Shown: piece after piece, positions 18,525 through 28,092 of the stretch
Layout: the number at the start of each line of letters is the position of its first letter
How positions within the stretch are numbered: position 1 is the first letter of the stretch
From: Trypanosoma brucei gambiense DAL972
Lineage: Eukaryota > Euglenozoa > Kinetoplastea > Trypanosomatida > Trypanosomatidae
Assembly: GCF_000210295.1 (NCBI RefSeq)
Contig: NC_026739.1
Location: 468,262-532,261 of the forward strand
DNA length: 64,000 bases
Reading direction: 5' to 3'
Position numbers and translations under genes: made by a program
Notes under the pieces: generated by a model
Databases searched by the model: none
Seen by the model: only the letters and a program-made list of their open reading frames with translations
What the model was told of the DNA's origin: nothing

Positions 18525-18896
18525 CAGCTACGCTCTGCCCGCAATCGGCGTTCTAGGTATCTGCCGATATTGTGCATTTCTGTTGTCTGAGGTGTGCGCT
18601 ACAGAATGTGCTGCTTTGGAGTGCGGCACCCTATCAGCAAGGGTCCGTTCCAAGTAGTTTTGGCGTGCGTGTGTGAGTTTGACTGTGATGCATGGGACAC
18701 CGTATAATTTAACGTCTCAGTCACTGGTGATTTCTAGGTCTGTTTTCATTTGTGTGTACCCTGTTTTCTGTTTCCATTCCTGTTCTGGGTACATCTTCCT
18801 CTTTTATTTCTCAAACCCGTTATGTGAACGTGGGGAGGAAGGGAGTGTGTGGCACTCGGTCGGTTGCGTTGAAGGTGAGGTTTGCTTGGACCGGCG
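18525..18896 (+). other. Intergenic spacer
   Basis: This 372-bp spacer has no gene. The stretch 18758-18812 is pyrimidine-rich and is the likely trans-splice signal for the GTPase gene. Confidence 0.4.
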
Positions 18897-21461
18897 ATGC
18901 TGTGCAGCGGCCGCATTATTCTCAAGAAGAAATGGATTCCTCCACTTGGTTACCGGCCGAAGGATTTCGAGAGAAAATTGCGTTCTCCGCGTTCGTCGAA
19001 ACCGTGGCGCGACCGCCGCGCGGCATCGGGTGGGCAGATTGAGGTTTCACCGAGTACCGCGGCGGCGAACATTCCGCGCGGTGACCTTGTCTTTAGACCC
19101 CCGCTCGGTATTCGTGATGTGCGACCGGGCTCTCCTTCGGAGCTTCTTCCAACCTTTGGAGTTTCAGAAGAGCATCTTGCTGCGCATGCTCTTCCCGCTG
19201 CGGGGTCGCAGGTGGAAGGCGGGGATGTGTTAGCTGTAGCGGTCCCACGGTCAGCATCACATCTGACGCTACCATTTGGGAGGGCACTAAACGTTAATGT
19301 TGAAGAAATCAAGACATATGAGGAGGGACCTGTGCCCATACACCTTCAGCAATTCCGGCGTAGTAGGCGGGAAGCAGCCGATTCCATCATTCTACCTCGC
19401 CATATTAACCGACTGTTCCATAAAATAATGGGTTGGTCGGAAGACCTCGTGAAAGTGGAAATGGATGAAGCCCCAACCCCAAACACAGGTGGAGTGCCCT
19501 CTGACACCGCGGCAGTGCGTGCGAAGGAAGCACAGGAGTCTGAAGTTCCGTTGCTGAGGATGAAATACGATAACGTTGTGGACAAGATGAAGTATGGTGT
19601 TCTTCTTGACAATTATGAGAAGGACAAGTTTGCGATCGAACACCAACTTGAGATTGCTGGCGAGAAGTTCGAGCGGAAGTTCCTTGACTGGGAGGGTATG
19701 CATGTTCTCGATCAGGACCCCAGTGCGGCAGTGCGCGAGGTGCTTGAGAACAAGGCATCAATAGTAATGGAACAACCATCCTCGTTTGCCATACCTGTAG
19801 TGAATCGTGACTGCTGCCGCGGGTGTGGTGCGCTTCTGCAGGACCAAGATGAGAACTCTTTCGGGTATGTGCGGAAAGGTGATGTGGAGCGGTACATCAT
19901 TGAGAAACAACAGAAAATGAGGGCGCGTGCTGAGTACGCGGATCGAATGTCTGAGCTGCAGGCGCACTGGCGGAAACATGGTCGGCGTGTGGGCGAGGAG
20001 TGGCTGGATTTTATGACCCAGGAGGAATTTGATGCCTTTTACCGAGATAGGAACGCGCCGTTTGTATGCCACCGCTGCCACGCGCTAGAGAACCTCGGGA
20101 TGGAGGGGCGGCGTCGCATATGGTCAGCACCGGACTTCACTGACAAGTTGCGTGCCCTTCGTGAGAAGAAATGTGTAGTGGTTCTTGTTGTTGACGTAAC
20201 AGATTTTCCTGGGACTATGGTGTATGACCTCCCGGGCCTCATATCGATGAACAATGATGTGATAATTGCTGTGAATAAGATGGATTGTGTTAGGAATCGC
20301 TCCTTCAACTACCGAGGCAAGGATCGTGCGGTCGCTGCTTGCCTTGTGACCGAGCGGTACGTGAGACGGTGGGTGACTGGGATCGCCGTTCAGTTTGGAC
20401 TACCACGTCACCAGATAAAGGACGTGATTCCTTTGTCTGCGAAGCGTGGTTGGAATGTAGAGGCTCTAATAGCGGCTGTGGAGGAGGCCTCCAACCTCAA
20501 CCTTCGGCGACCAACAAAACCCATACCGACGTATTTCGTTGGTGTTGCGAATGTTGGGAAGTCCTCCGTTATTAACGCCATTGCCCACAAACTGTATGTG
20601 CCTCTGCCACCCCACCCGGAGAGTCGGAAGGTATACTACACGAAGAAGGCACCGGATGGAAGTGAGTCTGTTTTCTGGCGGTGGTACACACCTCCTAATG
20701 TGAACCAGGCGGAAATGATTGACATTCCATCTCGGCACGACAAGAAAGCCTCGAAGCTGGTAACTACCTCCTCCTTGCCTGGTACCACGGTTGATGCTGT
20801 TGCAGTGCGCGTTTCGCTGAGTAAAGGCGCGGAGAAGGGCCGTGCACATCTGTTTGACACACCCGGCCTCCTTCCGCATTGGCACCGTCACTCACCCCTG
20901 ACGCTACTACAGATGCGACGCACCCTCATTCGCAAGTTCCGCAATCCTCAGTGCTTTATCCTGGTGCCTGGGAACACATTGTTTCTCGGAGGCCTCTGTG
21001 CCGTGGACGTAGTGAAAGGAACGTCGCGCGGGATGCTTTTCATGGTTTACACGTCGCAGAAGGTACGTAACGCCATCATTAACACAGACCGGTCGGATGA
21101 GTTTTGGAGGGAACAACTTGGTCGTGCGCTTGACCCACCCGGATCTGTGGAACAAGTTGGTGATCTTCGGCTCACGGAGTCGAGGAGCTATTTGTTTGAA
21201 TGCTACCAGCGTAACCGAAAGCGGCCAAAGGCGGATATCTATTTCTGCGGACTTGGCTGGGTTGCGTTCTGTGTGAATGAGCCCGCAGATGTGGTACTGC
21301 GTGTGCGGACCTTACCGGGAGTAGTGCATGGTGTGCGCGAACCGTTGCGGTACAAGGACCTACTGGCATTTAAAGGGTGGCCGAAACTGCATTTATATTG
21401 TATGCATGGAAAGATGCACTTAATGTGGTTCGGTTTGTGTATTTCTAATTTGCTGCTGTAG
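18897..21461 (+). pseudogene. Circularly permuted mitochondrial GTPase (YqeH/NOA1 type), 3' end replaced at duplication junction
   Basis: The start is ATG 18897 (TTG 18882 precedes it in frame). The open frame gives 854 residues, but only the first 831 are native; from 21391 the frame runs into duplicated intergenic DNA and adds 23 foreign, hydrophobic residues. The native C-terminal 93 or so residues are seen at 24665-24945. The N-terminus is strongly basic (mitochondrial). A zinc-binding CCRGC (19811-19825) pairs with CHRC (20071-20082). GTPase motifs come in permuted order: NKMD (G4, about 20274), SAKRG (G5, about 20437), GVANVGKSS (G1, about 20541), DTPG (G3, about 20858). YqeH/NOA1 proteins assemble the small mitochondrial ribosomal subunit. 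Whether this chimeric copy is functional is open. Confidence 0.85.
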
Positions 21462-21784
21462 TTGCTGACGTTTGTGGGCACTCGATAGTATTCTGTGTTT
21501 CGTATGAGGACCGCTACGTCTCTTCTTCCTTTCTTTGGCTCACGTTATCTGTAGGTTGTGCTGTACGCTCTGCCTTGACTGCTACTCGTATTGTTAGTCG
21601 GTTGTCGTTTTCACCCGTTACACTGCTGCCCTATATATATTGGCTTCGGTCCCACACTTTACTACATTATTTGTTAACCTACTGCTGTGATGCCCCTTCT
21701 ATCATAGGAAAGGTATTATTAAGAAAAAGGCGTGGCGCGGGTGCCCCACTTCGTGGAAGAGAGTGGTTCTTAACGAATTAAGCT

Positions 21785-22351
21785 ATGCGGGCGTGGAGTA
21801 ACCTGCTAGCGTCTGTGACGATGGCGCCGTTTGTTCTGCTATGTTTTGTCTGCTCTTGCGTTTGGCCCGCCGTAGCTACTGCGGGAAGCATTCCCCTTGC
21901 TGTTGTGGGCAGTGTCATCACTTCAGAGGATGCGTACCGTTTTATTGAGGTTCAAGCTGTCGACGGCGCCACAGGAGCTGTTGTGCGCTCCGTGCCACTG
22001 GATGCAACGCTTACCTTTACTTTTCACGGTCTACCCCAAACTGTAAGTGAGGTGCGGCTCTTGCCGAGGCTGCCTGAGCGGCGGTTTCGTCTCGATAGCA
22101 GTGCCTCTGTACTCACTGCGCCTTTGCGGACAAAAGATGGGGATGGGTGGCTCCACTTATCCGCGATTGTAGAGCAGCAAGATGGTTCACAAGCAGGGGA
22201 TCAATTACCTGGGAGTATAAGTGCGGCAGTTATGGCAGCGATGATTATTGCCCTTGCGGTGATTGGCCGATATCGATTGTTGTCGCTGTTTCAGTTTCCG
22301 GCTCCAAAACCGCCGAAGTTGCGTCGTGTAGCTGTGGCAGTGAATCGGTAA
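21785..22351 (+). CDS. Predicted type I membrane protein, possibly EMC7-like (copy 2)
   Basis: The protein is identical in all 188 residues to the copy at 15982-16548: signal peptide, beta-rich luminal domain, one transmembrane helix, basic tail. The upstream 394 bp are also repeated, so both copies carry the same splice-acceptor region. Here the gene follows directly on the broken GTPase copy, with 323 bp between the stops and starts. Confidence 0.75.
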   Translation: MRAWSNLLASVTMAPFVLLCFVCSCVWPAVATAGSIPLAVVGSVITSEDAYRFIEVQAVDGATGAVVRSVPLDATLTFTFHGLPQTVSEVRLLPRLPERRFRLDSSASVLTAPLRTKDGDGWLHLSAIVEQQDGSQAGDQLPGSISAAVMAAMIIALAVIGRYRLLSLFQFPAPKPPKLRRVAVAVNR

Positions 22352-22752
22352 GGCGAGTTTATGGACACGTGTGTGTTCTTGACTTTTCTCACATTCGTAT
22401 TGCGGTGTGCTGTTGCGAGCATTTTGCATTTTCTGGTGTTGGTGTTGGTGCTGGGTATAGGGGTGCTACTGCTTGTTTATATGTATGTGTGCGTGTAACT
22501 CTCACTAGCATATGAACTCGAGTACTTTCTTCCTGCCTCTGCTGCTCGTCTGTTATCATGAAGCAGGTACCTCCTAACTCCACTGAGTTTGTAATTGGGC
22601 GCATTTTAACCTTCCTGTTGCGTTGCCACTGTAACAGCACTGTACCCCTTTCCTTCACTTCTGTGTATATGTGCGTGCCAACAACTTTCCGACGACCCGC
22701 TGTCTTGTAGAAAGTAGCAACAGGTGAGCCCGTCACGCCTTCTCCCCTGACG
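22352..22752 (+). other. Intergenic spacer (duplicate of 16549-16949)
   Basis: This spacer has no gene and is the repeat copy of the spacer before the first methyltransferase gene. Confidence 0.4.
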
Positions 22753-23480
22753 ATGCCCGCACGTGGCTGTGCCCCTGTTGATGAGCAGATCGCTGGGACA
22801 GACACGGAAGGACGACGCTACAGGTCAGTGGAGGAGATGTGGGGACGCGAGTTGCAGGGTAACTTGTACGACGCGAAGACAGGGTGGTATGGTAAGTCTC
22901 TCCAGTACTGGGGCAGCGTTCCGGCTACCGTCAGCGGTGTACTGGGCGGTATGGATAATGTGCATGATATCGACATCCGTGATTCACGCGCTTTCATATG
23001 CTGCTTGCCGGAGCGCGGCACTACACGTGCACTTGACTGCGGTGCCGGTATTGGTCGAATCACCAAGTCCCTTTTGTGCCACTTATACGATGTGACAGAT
23101 CTTCTGGAACCGGTGGCAAGCATGCTGGAGAAGGCGAAAGAGGAACTTGAGGGGTTTCCAGTGGGCGATTTCTTTCAGTCGTCGATGGAGACAGCGAAGC
23201 TTCAACCGAAGACATACGACCTCATTGTTATTCAATGGGCGGCGATCTATCTGACAGACGAGGACTTTGTTGCTTTCTTGGTACGCTGCAAGGAGGCACT
23301 GACACCGAAGGGGTACATATTCTTCAAGGAGAATTGCGCGTCTGACGACGAGTTCATTGTTGACAAGGAGGACAGTAGCCTGACGCGATCCGACAAGCAC
23401 TACAAGCGTATATTTGCCGCTGCCGGTATTGAGGTTGTTAAGGAGGCTATGCAAGGCGATTGGCCTGATGATCTGCTGAA
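22753..23480 (+). CDS. N-terminal protein methyltransferase (copy 2), 3' end lost in assembly gap
   Basis: The sequence is identical to copy 1 over 242 codons and stops at the N-run after DDLL(K); the last 8 residues and the stop are missing. Nothing suggests that the gene itself is broken; the truncation is caused by the gap. A frame read through the N-run into the adenosine kinase tail is meaningless. Confidence 0.9.
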
Positions 23481-23581
23481 NNNNNNNNNNNNNNNNNNNN
23501 NNNNNNNNNNNNNNNNNNNNNNNNNNNNNNNNNNNNNNNNNNNNNNNNNNNNNNNNNNNNNNNNNNNNNNNNNNNNNNNNN
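23481..23581. other. Assembly gap (101 N) hiding several kilobases
   Basis: The left flank ends inside the methyltransferase copy 2; the right flank starts at the last codons of an adenosine kinase gene. If the repeat order is kept, the gap must hold the prefoldin copy 2, a GTPase gene continuing past the 3' junction, and most of an adenosine kinase gene. About 100 N is therefore a placeholder, not a measured length. Confidence 0.9.
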
Positions 23582-23604
23582 GAGAAGCCAGTTTTTCTCC
23601 TTGA
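23582..23604 (+). CDS. AK: Adenosine kinase, last codons of a further (upstream) copy
   Basis: Right after the gap the sequence encodes the C-terminal KPSFSP-type end of adenosine kinase and its stop (23602-23604), then the same 3' flank as the AK gene at 25623. The offset to that gene is exactly 3,056 bp, the unit length of the array. One C is missing compared with 26638-26650, probably an error at the gap edge. The rest of this copy is hidden in the gap. Confidence 0.85.
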
Positions 23605-24268
23605 TGTTTTTTCACGTAAACACTTTGTTTAAAAAGTTATGTAACATAAAATATATGTTGGTTTTTATCTTTTTTCTTTTCGGTTTCTGGTAAGTAAAGT
23701 TTAATGGGAAATATGGCGTAAGCGATATCATATCACTTTGTCTGAGGGAAGAAAGAATGAGGTCATAAATGGCAGATGGTAACAGTGTAATATCTTGAGT
23801 TGCTATCTATATTACCTTGTTTGTTTAAAAAAGGAGTTTGAAAGTGATGATGCTGGTTGATTAACATCGTGTTTTTTTCACACTTCCTTTATTTCCTTTA
23901 TCCTTCTTTTTTTTTCATAAAAGATGATTACATCCTATATTATGAGGGTTCAATATTATTGTTTCTACTTGTTGAGTTGTTTACGCTTGTATATCTACTC
24001 GTTTATTCCCAGATGTGTACGCAGGCGGTGAGGAGGGTTGTAAGAAAACGGTAACGTAACAATTCTAACGGTTCCACATTTTTGCCTTTTTTTTTTTTAA
24101 AGAGTATATTAGGTTATGATGTTGTGCAGTTTTTGTTGAAGAGGGACATTTACTTTATCTTCGATTACTCTTTTGAAGCACTAACGATGTAATGACCTGC
24201 CTCGCATAACACTACACTGAGCAAACTTGCTCACGTGAAGAATAAACGAATTCTGTATTTTGATTGTG
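23605..24268 (+). repeat. Adenosine kinase 3' flank, array-type (copy 1 of 2)
   Basis: These 664 bp are repeated at 26661-27324. They are AT-rich, contain no gene, and end abruptly where GTPase coding sequence begins at 24269. They are not found after the last AK copy. Confidence 0.85.
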
Positions 24269-24945
24269 TCTGTGCCGTGGACGTAGTGAAAGGAACGTCG
24301 CGCGGGATGCTTTTCATGGTTTACACGTCGCAGAAGGTACGTAACGCCATCATTAACACAGACCGGTCGGATGAGTTTTGGAGGGAACAACTTGGTCGTG
24401 CGCTTGACCCACCCGGATCTGTGGAACAAGTTGGTGATCTTCGGCTCACGGAGTCGAGGAGCTATTTGTTTGAATGCTACCAGCGTAACCGAAAGCGGCC
24501 AAAGGCGGATATCTATTTCTGCGGACTTGGCTGGGTTGCGTTCTGTGTGAATGAGCCCGCAGATGTGGTACTGCGTGTGCGGACCTTACCGGGAGTAGTG
24601 CATGGTGTGCGCGAACCGTTGCGGTACAAGGACCTACTGGCATTTAAAGGGTGGCCGAAACTGCGGCGTCGTTTCACTTCTGCCGGTGTTCCTAATGACG
24701 AGGAGGATGATGACAACTCCATTGCCACCGTTGTACGACTGACTGCTGGAGGTGGTGCTTGTGGGTTATCCGCTGCACCTGTGTGCGGCTTACCGGAAGA
24801 AGATGTTGATGGTCCTGCAGTACGGGTTGTTCGCAAGTCGGTCTTGCCGAAACCCATTCCGGCGTCGTCCACTCCTTTCGACGGCGTTGTTGAGGAACTG
24901 AGCCTATCGGGACAAGCGGGAGGCGGTACGGGTGCGGGGATGTGA
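24269..24945 (+). pseudogene. C-terminal fragment of the YqeH/NOA1-type GTPase gene
   Basis: From 24269 the sequence equals the GTPase gene from 20995 onward (codon 700) and continues past the 21390 breakpoint to a natural stop, giving about 225 codons. It reveals the native C-terminus missing from the copy at 18897: an acidic DEEDDD stretch and a G/A/P-rich end. The fragment lacks all GTPase motifs. An open frame can be extended 5' to a GTG at 24235, with no proper ATG near the junction. It looks like a relic carried in the adenosine kinase unit; a short transcript-borne peptide cannot be excluded. Confidence 0.85.
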
Positions 24946-25622
24946 GTCTGGCGTGCTACCGTTTGTGCGGAGAACCGACCGACCTTTGTGGGTATAACAC
25001 AATGCACTGATGTTTGATTCATCCTTTTTCATGTTGTCCCAACCGACTTACTTGTTCCGCTCCGTTCCGTTCTGTTGCGTTGTGCTGCTGATACTGCAAT
25101 TTCTTTCTCGTCGCTTTTGTTGTCAATTTTCTTTATCGTGCTGCGGTGATCTGCAATGGAGGGGTATGCTGTCGCTGGGGATAGACGTTTGCATTTACAT
25201 GGATAGTGTTTTCATAGCTGTTCTACCCCTGTTTCTGGAGACGCGGCATTGCTGTTGGTGTTACTTTATATGATTAGTTTTGGTTGTGTTCTGGGGGTGG
25301 ATGTGCGATGGACGGGTGTGCTGTCTGTTACCGAAGGCCGATGCGTTTTGGTACGCCGTGACTGATGTTACTGTTATTTTTTTAAAGGTTGCGTTGAGTT
25401 TCTATCGCCTTGATGTGTGTTGTTAGTGTCTTTTATTTTTGTTGTGTCACTCTTATTTTGCTGATTACTGCTTTATAGTGTGGCAGTTGTCATTCTCGAT
25501 ATCCTTTCTCCTTGATCTACTTCATTACGTGTAATATTACCCTGGTGGGATAACTCTGCCCAAGGCCGATAGTTATAACGCTAACAAGAATCATCTACTT
25601 TCAGTCATCTAAAGGTTTGCAA
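24946..25622 (+). other. Spacer between GTPase 3' end and adenosine kinase
   Basis: These 677 bp hold no supported gene. A hydrophobic 87-codon open frame (25010-25273) is T-rich and looks like chance. A pyrimidine-rich stretch at 25495-25530 with later AGs precedes the AK start. Confidence 0.5.
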
Positions 25623-26660
25623 ATGTCATCCGCTCCTCTGAGGGTATACGTTCAGTGTAATCCATTACTTGACGTCTCGGCTCACGTGTCCGACGAATTT
25701 TTGGTCAAGTATGGTTTGGAGCGCGGCACGGCCATCTTGTTGTCTGAGCGCCAGAAAGGAATATTCGACGATATCGAGAAAATGCCCAATGTGCGGTATG
25801 TCCCTGGTGGATCTGGCTTGAACGTGGCGCGCGTTGCGCAGTGGATGCAGCAAGCGTATAAGGGGAAGTTTGTTACATATGTTGGCTGCATTGCAGATGA
25901 TCGGTACGGCAAGGTTCTGAAGGAAGCTGCCGAGCATGAAGGAATTGTGATGGCTGTTGAGCATACGACGAAAGCAGGGAGTGGTGCGTGTGCAGTTTGT
26001 ATCACCGGCAAGGAACGCACTCTTGTTGCTGATCTTGGTGCAGCAAATCACCTCTCCAGTGAGCATATGCGCTCCCCTGCTGTCGTGAGGGCGATGGATG
26101 AATCCAGAATTTTCTATTTCTCCGGTTTCACGTTAACAGTTGACGTTAATCACGTTCTTCAGGCGTGCAGAAAGGCTCGTGAGGTGGATGGACTTTTTAT
26201 GATCAACTTATCGGCCCCTTTTATTATGCAATTCTTTTCCGCGCAACTTGGGGAGGTTCTGCCCTATACTGATATAATTGTGGCCAACCGACATGAGGCA
26301 AAGGAGTTTGCCAACATGATGAAGTGGGATACGGACTGTGTCGAGGAGATTGCAAGGCGAGCAGTATCTGAGGTTCCTTACACAGGCACAAAAGGTCGTG
26401 TTGTTGTGTTCACTCGTGATATTGAACCTACTGTAATTGCAACTAAGGATGGTGTGGAGACGGTTCCTGTACCTCAGTTAGATCAGGACAAAGTAATTGA
26501 CATGAATGGTGCTGGGGATGCATTTGTGGGTGGATTTTTGAGTGCTTATGCCGTTGGTAAGGATTTGCGGCGCTGTTGCGAAACTGGCCACTACACAGCA
26601 CAAGAGGTTATCCAGCAAGACGGTTGCTCGTTCCCCGAGAAGCCCAGTTTTTCTCCTTGA
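25623..26660 (+). CDS. AK: Adenosine kinase (array copy with array-type 3'UTR)
   Basis: The protein has 345 residues from ATG 25623 (TTG 25617 lies two codons upstream). It is a PfkB/ribokinase-fold enzyme: GGSGLNVARVAQW near residue 60 binds the sugar, and NGAGDAFVGGF carries the catalytic Asp299 and anion hole. It phosphorylates adenosine to AMP with ATP. Trypanosomes cannot make purines de novo, so this is a salvage enzyme; it also activates adenosine analogues such as cordycepin. It differs from the copy at 28093 in five residues, all in the C-terminal quarter: P269S, I272L, K275R, V302M and Q332R (this copy first). No signal is visible that would place it outside the cytosol. Confidence 0.97.
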   Translation: MSSAPLRVYVQCNPLLDVSAHVSDEFLVKYGLERGTAILLSERQKGIFDDIEKMPNVRYVPGGSGLNVARVAQWMQQAYKGKFVTYVGCIADDRYGKVLKEAAEHEGIVMAVEHTTKAGSGACAVCITGKERTLVADLGAANHLSSEHMRSPAVVRAMDESRIFYFSGFTLTVDVNHVLQACRKAREVDGLFMINLSAPFIMQFFSAQLGEVLPYTDIIVANRHEAKEFANMMKWDTDCVEEIARRAVSEVPYTGTKGRVVVFTRDIEPTVIATKDGVETVPVPQLDQDKVIDMNGAGDAFVGGFLSAYAVGKDLRRCCETGHYTAQEVIQQDGCSFPEKPSFSP

Positions 26661-27324
26661 TGTTTTTTCACGTAAACACTTTGTTTAAAAAGTTATGTAA
26701 CATAAAATATATGTTGGTTTTTATCTTTTTTCTTTTCGGTTTCTGGTAAGTAAAGTTTAATGGGAAATATGGCGTAAGCGATATCATATCACTTTGTCTG
26801 AGGGAAGAAAGAATGAGGTCATAAATGGCAGATGGTAACAGTGTAATATCTTGAGTTGCTATCTATATTACCTTGTTTGTTTAAAAAAGGAGTTTGAAAG
26901 TGATGATGCTGGTTGATTAACATCGTGTTTTTTTCACACTTCCTTTATTTCCTTTATCCTTCTTTTTTTTTCATAAAAGATGATTACATCCTATATTATG
27001 AGGGTTCAATATTATTGTTTCTACTTGTTGAGTTGTTTACGCTTGTATATCTACTCGTTTATTCCCAGATGTGTACGCAGGCGGTGAGGAGGGTTGTAAG
27101 AAAACGGTAACGTAACAATTCTAACGGTTCCACATTTTTGCCTTTTTTTTTTTTAAAGAGTATATTAGGTTATGATGTTGTGCAGTTTTTGTTGAAGAGG
27201 GACATTTACTTTATCTTCGATTACTCTTTTGAAGCACTAACGATGTAATGACCTGCCTCGCATAACACTACACTGAGCAAACTTGCTCACGTGAAGAATA
27301 AACGAATTCTGTATTTTGATTGTG
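26661..27324 (+). repeat. Adenosine kinase 3' flank, array-type (copy 2 of 2)
   Basis: This is the same 664 bp as 23605-24268. The 3' half contains a T-run near 27144-27153. At 27325 it switches within one base to GTPase coding sequence. Confidence 0.85.
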
Positions 27325-27468
27325 TCTGTGCCGTGGACGTAGTGAAAGGAACGTCGCGCGGGATGCTTTTCATGGTTTACACCTCGCAGAAGGTACGTAA
27401 CGCCATCATTAACACAGACCGGTCGGATGAGTTTTGTAGGGAACAACTTGGTCGTGCGCATGACCCAC
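27325..27468 (+). pseudogene. GTPase C-terminal fragment (next unit), cut by gap
   Basis: This repeats 24269-24412 with three substitutions inside the last 85 bp before the gap, including a Trp to Cys change (TGG to TGT). Their crowding at the contig edge suggests low-quality bases. The rest of the fragment is in the gap. Confidence 0.8.
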
Positions 27469-27568
27469 NNNNNNNNNNNNNNNNNNNNNNNNNNNNNNNN
27501 NNNNNNNNNNNNNNNNNNNNNNNNNNNNNNNNNNNNNNNNNNNNNNNNNNNNNNNNNNNNNNNNNNNN
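27469..27568. other. Assembly gap (100 N) standing for about 686 bp
   Basis: The left flank matches up to 24412 and the right flank from 25099 of the preceding unit, so the missing stretch should be 686 bp holding the end of the GTPase fragment and the start of the spacer. Confidence 0.85.
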
Positions 27569-28092
27569 ATTTCTTTCTCGTCGCTTTTGTTGTCAATTTT
27601 CTTTATCGTGCTGCGGTGATCTGCAATGGAGGGGTATGCTGTCGCTGGGGATAGACGTTTGCATTTACATGGATAGTGTTTTCATAGCTGTTCTACCCCT
27701 GTTTCTGGAGACGCGGCATTGCTGTTGGTGTTACTTTATATGATTAGTTTTGGTTGTGTTCTGGGGGTGGATGTGCGATGGACGGGTGTGCTGTCTGTTA
27801 CCGAAGGCCGATGCGTTTTGGTACGCCGTGACTGATGTTACTGTTATTTTTTTAAAGGTTGCGTTGAGTTTCTATCGCCTTGATGTGTGTTGTTAGTGTC
27901 TTTTATTTTTGTTGTGTCACTCTTATTTTGCTGATTACTGCTTTATAGTGTGGCAGTTGTCATTCTCGATATCCTTTCTCCTTGATCTACTTCATTACGT
28001 GTAATATTACCCTGGTGGGATAACTCTGCCCAAGGCCGATAGTTATAACGCTAACAAGAATCATCTACTTTCAGTCATCTAAAGGTTTGCAA
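27569..28092 (+). other. Spacer before the last adenosine kinase gene (duplicate of 25099-25622)
   Basis: There is no gene here. By eye it is identical to the spacer before the other AK copy, so the two genes share their 5' regulatory and splice-acceptor region. Confidence 0.6.

Larger units (their letters stand above)
15588..21390 (+). repeat. First copy of 5,803-bp tandem duplication
   Basis: The sequence starting at 15588 recurs at 21391 with an offset of exactly 5,803 bp. The unit carries a membrane protein, the N-terminal protein methyltransferase, a prefoldin subunit and the GTPase gene up to its 831st codon. The dinucleotide GC precedes both copies (15586-15587 and 21389-21390), so a 2-bp microhomology marks the junction. 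The 2.09 kb that can be compared appear identical, so the event is recent, recently homogenised, or an assembly product. Confidence 0.9.
21391..23480 (+). repeat. Second, incomplete copy of the 5,803-bp unit
   Basis: This copy runs from the junction at 21391 to the N-run at 23481 and matches 15588-17677. The remaining 3.7 kb of the unit (end of methyltransferase, prefoldin, GTPase) is missing from the assembly here. Confidence 0.9.
24269..27324 (+). repeat. Adenosine kinase array unit, 3,056 bp (full copy)
   Basis: The unit starts in GTPase codon 700 (24269) and runs through the GTPase 3' end, spacer, AK gene and the 664-bp flank to 27324, where the GTPase sequence starts again (27325). The same 3,056-bp spacing links AK stops at 23602 and 26658. 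So at least two and a part of a third unit stand in tandem. Confidence 0.92.

Noticed and set aside
22753..23604. A 283-codon frame through the N-run joining methyltransferase to the adenosine kinase tail
   Set aside because: The N-run is a placeholder of unknown length; the joined frame is meaningless.
24235..24945. A 236-codon frame taken as an independent gene
   Set aside because: It starts with GTG at the repeat junction and is the C-terminal fragment of the GTPase without GTPase motifs; treated as a relic.
25010..25273. A hydrophobic 87-residue ORF before adenosine kinase (and its copy before the last AK)
   Set aside because: T-rich sequence in a trypanosome UTR often gives F/L/C-rich open frames; no conserved pattern and poor codon use.
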